Shown here one piece after another: positions 62,188 to 64,000 of a stretch of 64,000 bases of DNA (position 1 is its first letter; the number at the start of each line of letters is the position of its first letter). The notes beneath the pieces are model-generated. The model was given only the letters and a program-made list of their open reading frames with translations. It searched no databases and was not told the origin of the DNA. The DNA lies in contig NZ_JAUOTN010000004.1 in assembly GCF_030546575.1 (NCBI RefSeq), positions 496,001-560,000 on the forward strand, given 5' to 3'. The stretch is from Pontibacter coccineus. GTDB taxonomy: Bacteria; Bacteroidota; Bacteroidia; Cytophagales; Hymenobacteraceae. A program made the position numbers and the translations under genes.

Positions 62188-64000
62188 TTAATTATTCGTT
62201 CTGAAGTAATTCAGATATTCTTCTACATCCTTCTTCTGAAGCAACTTCTGCCAGTTTTCGGATGATATTGCAAAGGTAATGAATTCTACGCCTCGAATTT
62301 TGCCTATCGGGGATTGCGGCGCTTTTTGTTTTATGGTATAAGCCTGTGCCTCTTTCAGGTTAGGGAAAGCCCGCAGCAGCAGCATGCCTCTGTTGCCATC
62401 AAATGGCTGCTGCTCCAAAGCCAGCTTTTGGTTGCGGAAGTAGGTGTTGTTATACTTCTCATACTTGGCCCCGATGTCCTTGAAAGCGGCATGCTCTGTA
62501 GGGTATAGCATCACAAAATAATAAGCCGAATCAGGGGCGCTGGTATAAGCCAGCGGATCAACGGCAGATGGCTGTACTTCTGGTGTCTGAGCCTTTGCGG
62601 TGTCCTGTGCTGTAGCTGTCGTATCCAAAGGCGTGCCAATCTGAGCGGTGTTTGCTGTATTCGGTTTGGCAGTGGCCGTATCAGGGGCTGTATTCAGGTT
62701 AAGCGGGCGTGGCTGTTGTGGTACCGTGTTTCGCCCACGTGCCGAGGCCAGGGCGATGCTGTTGCTAACCCGTTGCTCCGGCGTGCGCTCGTCCAGCTTT
62801 TGTGCTGTGGGTGGCGCAGGTGCCTCCTGACGGAGTTGTTGCTTGCTCTCCAGGTCCTGGTAGCGCTTCAGCAATTCGTCGGCACGCGAGGTCAGCGTGC
62901 TGGACGGATGCTGCTGCTTAAACGCCAGCAGTTGCTGCCGAAGCAATTCCGGTTTTTCGGAGCGGGCAGTGATCATGACGTGCAGGAAGGCTACTTTGTC
63001 AGGTATATCGTTGAGCGGGTATACCTGGCTCAGTTCTTTGAGGATAGTGGTCGCCTGCTGATACTCTCCCGATTCATACTGCGCAAAAGCTGAGTCATAA
63101 AGTGTGTGCGCTTTGATGTTGTCAAGTGCATTCTGACTCATGTAATTCGGGTCGTCTACCAACTTGGCATAGATCGTATTCGGGAATTGTTGTTTGATCC
63201 TGGTGTAATACGTGTCCTTCTGCTCGCTGCCTGCCCGACTGTAGATCAGGTATAGACTATAGTGTGTCTCGGCAGCATGTTCGGATTGCGGGAATCGCTG
63301 CAGGAACTTCTCGTAAGTCACCGTCGCATCTTCGGGCGAGTTGAGCTTTTGCGCATAAATGTTGCCCAGGCGGAACATGGCGTCCTCCAGCAATTTCTCG
63401 GACTGCTGCAGTGCCAGTGTTGTAGACGGAATATTCTGCAGATAAGTTTCAACCTGGGCCTGCAGACGGGCAGAGCGGGTTTCTTCGGATTCAGCTGCTG
63501 CAGTGTCGGTGGGCGCTTCCATCGCTACCACTTCTTCCTGACTTCCTACGGTCTCTCCACGGCTCAGAAGTCGCCAGTTGTCCTGCAGCGGACGGTCGCC
63601 CCAACGCCTCACGAACTCAGAGCGGGCTGTTGCCATGGCCGCCGGGTTATCAAAGTAAAATACACCTCCTGTATTGTTGCCTCCTGCTGCTGCATCCGGA
63701 TTATTGCGGCCTCCAACGGTTACGGCTGCCTGTTGTTCCTGGGCGCGGCGGCCCTGGCGCTGCTTTTCCTGCTCCAGTTGCTTGGCCTGTTCTTGCAGGC
63801 GGGCTTCTTCTTCCTGCTGCACCAGGTTCTGCACAAAAGTCAGGCGCTCGCCTTCGCTTAGGGCTGCCAAACGCTGCAGACTGTCCTGCAACTGGATCGT
63901 GTTGTACTGCTTTGTGAAGTCAGCCAGCACGTTGCGGCGTTCAAGCACCTGCTCGTACTCCAAGGATTGTTGCGGGTATACCTGCACGGCGCTGTCGTAA
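62188..64000 (-). CDS. PorW/SprE-like type IX secretion lipoprotein (partial, N-terminus beyond window)
   Basis: 604 codons of a larger TPR-type protein; the open frame continues past the window edge. It shows FYFDNPAAMATARSEFVRRWGDRPLQDNWRL, a segment characteristic of SprE/PorW, and a run of TPR-like helices (ALQQSEKLLEDAMFRLGNIYAQKLNSPEDA, HAAETHYSLYLIYSRAG, LVDDPNYMSQNALDNIKAHTLYDSAF). Long Gln/Glu/Arg-rich coiled-coil sequence lies near the start, and a Thr/Pro-rich linker precedes a C-terminal SPOR-like domain (YYFVMLYPTEHAAFKDI, GNRGMLLLRAFPNLKEAQAY). In T9SS the protein links the motor ring to the translocon. Family call is good, exact name moderate. Confidence 0.75.
   Translation of the reverse strand, partial: YDSAVQVYPQQSLEYEQVLERRNVLADFTKQYNTIQLQDSLQRLAALSEGERLTFVQNLVQQEEEARLQEQAKQLEQEKQRQGRRAQEQQAAVTVGGRNNPDAAAGGNNTGGVFYFDNPAAMATARSEFVRRWGDRPLQDNWRLLSRGETVGSQEEVVAMEAPTDTAAAESEETRSARLQAQVETYLQNIPSTTLALQQSEKLLEDAMFRLGNIYAQKLNSPEDATVTYEKFLQRFPQSEHAAETHYSLYLIYSRAGSEQKDTYYTRIKQQFPNTIYAKLVDDPNYMSQNALDNIKAHTLYDSAFAQYESGEYQQATTILKELSQVYPLNDIPDKVAFLHVMITARSEKPELLRQQLLAFKQQHPSSTLTSRADELLKRYQDLESKQQLRQEAPAPPTAQKLDERTPEQRVSNSIALASARGRNTVPQQPRPLNLNTAPDTATAKPNTANTAQIGTPLDTTATAQDTAKAQTPEVQPSAVDPLAYTSAPDSAYYFVMLYPTEHAAFKDIGAKYEKYNNTYFRNQKLALEQQPFDGNRGMLLLRAFPNLKEAQAYTIKQKAPQSPIGKIRGVEFITFAISSENWQKLLQKKDVEEYLNYFRTNN

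Overview
The window looks like chromosomal DNA from a Bacteroidota bacterium, most likely order Cytophagales, family Hymenobacteraceae (Pontibacter-like; the genus is an inference from gene content). It carries the type IX secretion/gliding core (porP/sprF-gldK-gldL-gldM-gldN, plus a porW/sprE-like gene) and a secreted protein with a type IX C-terminal sorting domain. It also has DUF4271-hemD, DUF3667 and DUF4286 genes, a TonB-dependent receptor with a carboxypeptidase-like N-terminal domain, and Bacteroidota promoters of the TTTG-N19-TAnnTTTG type. Most genes lack a Shine-Dalgarno sequence; hsp20 is a conspicuous exception.

Layout. 1-6.1 kb (minus strand): an M16 zinc-protease pair, a GT-C-like membrane protein, dgt and a DUF3667 membrane protein. 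6.1-8.6 kb: an unexplained terminator-ended stretch, hsp20, then an IS4-type insertion sequence with 41-bp inverted ends. 8.6-13.8 kb: a type IX-secreted matrixin-like protease, an M50 membrane protease with CBS domains, an LLM flavin oxidoreductase and arfB. 14.1-15.5 kb: a secreted protein with WPFGK repeats and three tandem genes for paralogous 54-58 aa peptides. 15.9-25.2 kb: cphB, a thioredoxin-reductase-like protein, a FadL porin with a GDSL lipoprotein, polA and two small exported proteins. 25.4-33 kb: an NtrC-type regulator, a hybrid histidine kinase and a lemA-TPM-TPM operon, with repeat islands between them. 33.1-40 kb: a nucleotidyltransferase, a prolyl oligopeptidase, an acyl-ACP thioesterase, a GNAT and smaller genes. 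40.2-44.6 kb (minus): two paralogous lipoproteins, a TonB receptor and a His-rich peptide, probably a metal-uptake locus. 44.9-52 kb: htpG, a YwqK-like lipoprotein, yraN, lipB, DUF4271 and hemD. 52-57.7 kb: the type IX secretion/gliding operon. 58-64 kb (minus): porW/sprE-like, pbp1A and uvrC.

Functional links. The gld/por genes and the porW/sprE-like gene would export cargo such as the matrixin-like protease. The FadL porin and GDSL lipoprotein probably act together at the outer membrane. The His-rich peptide, TonB receptor and two lipoproteins look like one surface uptake system. lipB, the small gene behind it, DUF4271 and hemD run in one direction with tight spacing.

Most unusual signals. 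(1) The heptamer GGTATAG/CTATACC occurs roughly 95-100 times by hand count, about 12 times random expectation, inside genes and between them, and repeatedly sits directly on TAA stop codons. (2) Three tandem tiny paralogous genes at 14923-15544 encode a hydrophobic N-terminus, an invariant KKT and (in two) a YPNLLPEV tail. (3) A good promoter upstream of porP has its -33 element inside the hemD terminator hairpin. (4) The insertion sequence carries inward-facing terminator-like hairpins at both ends. (5) There are several families of palindromic intergenic repeats.
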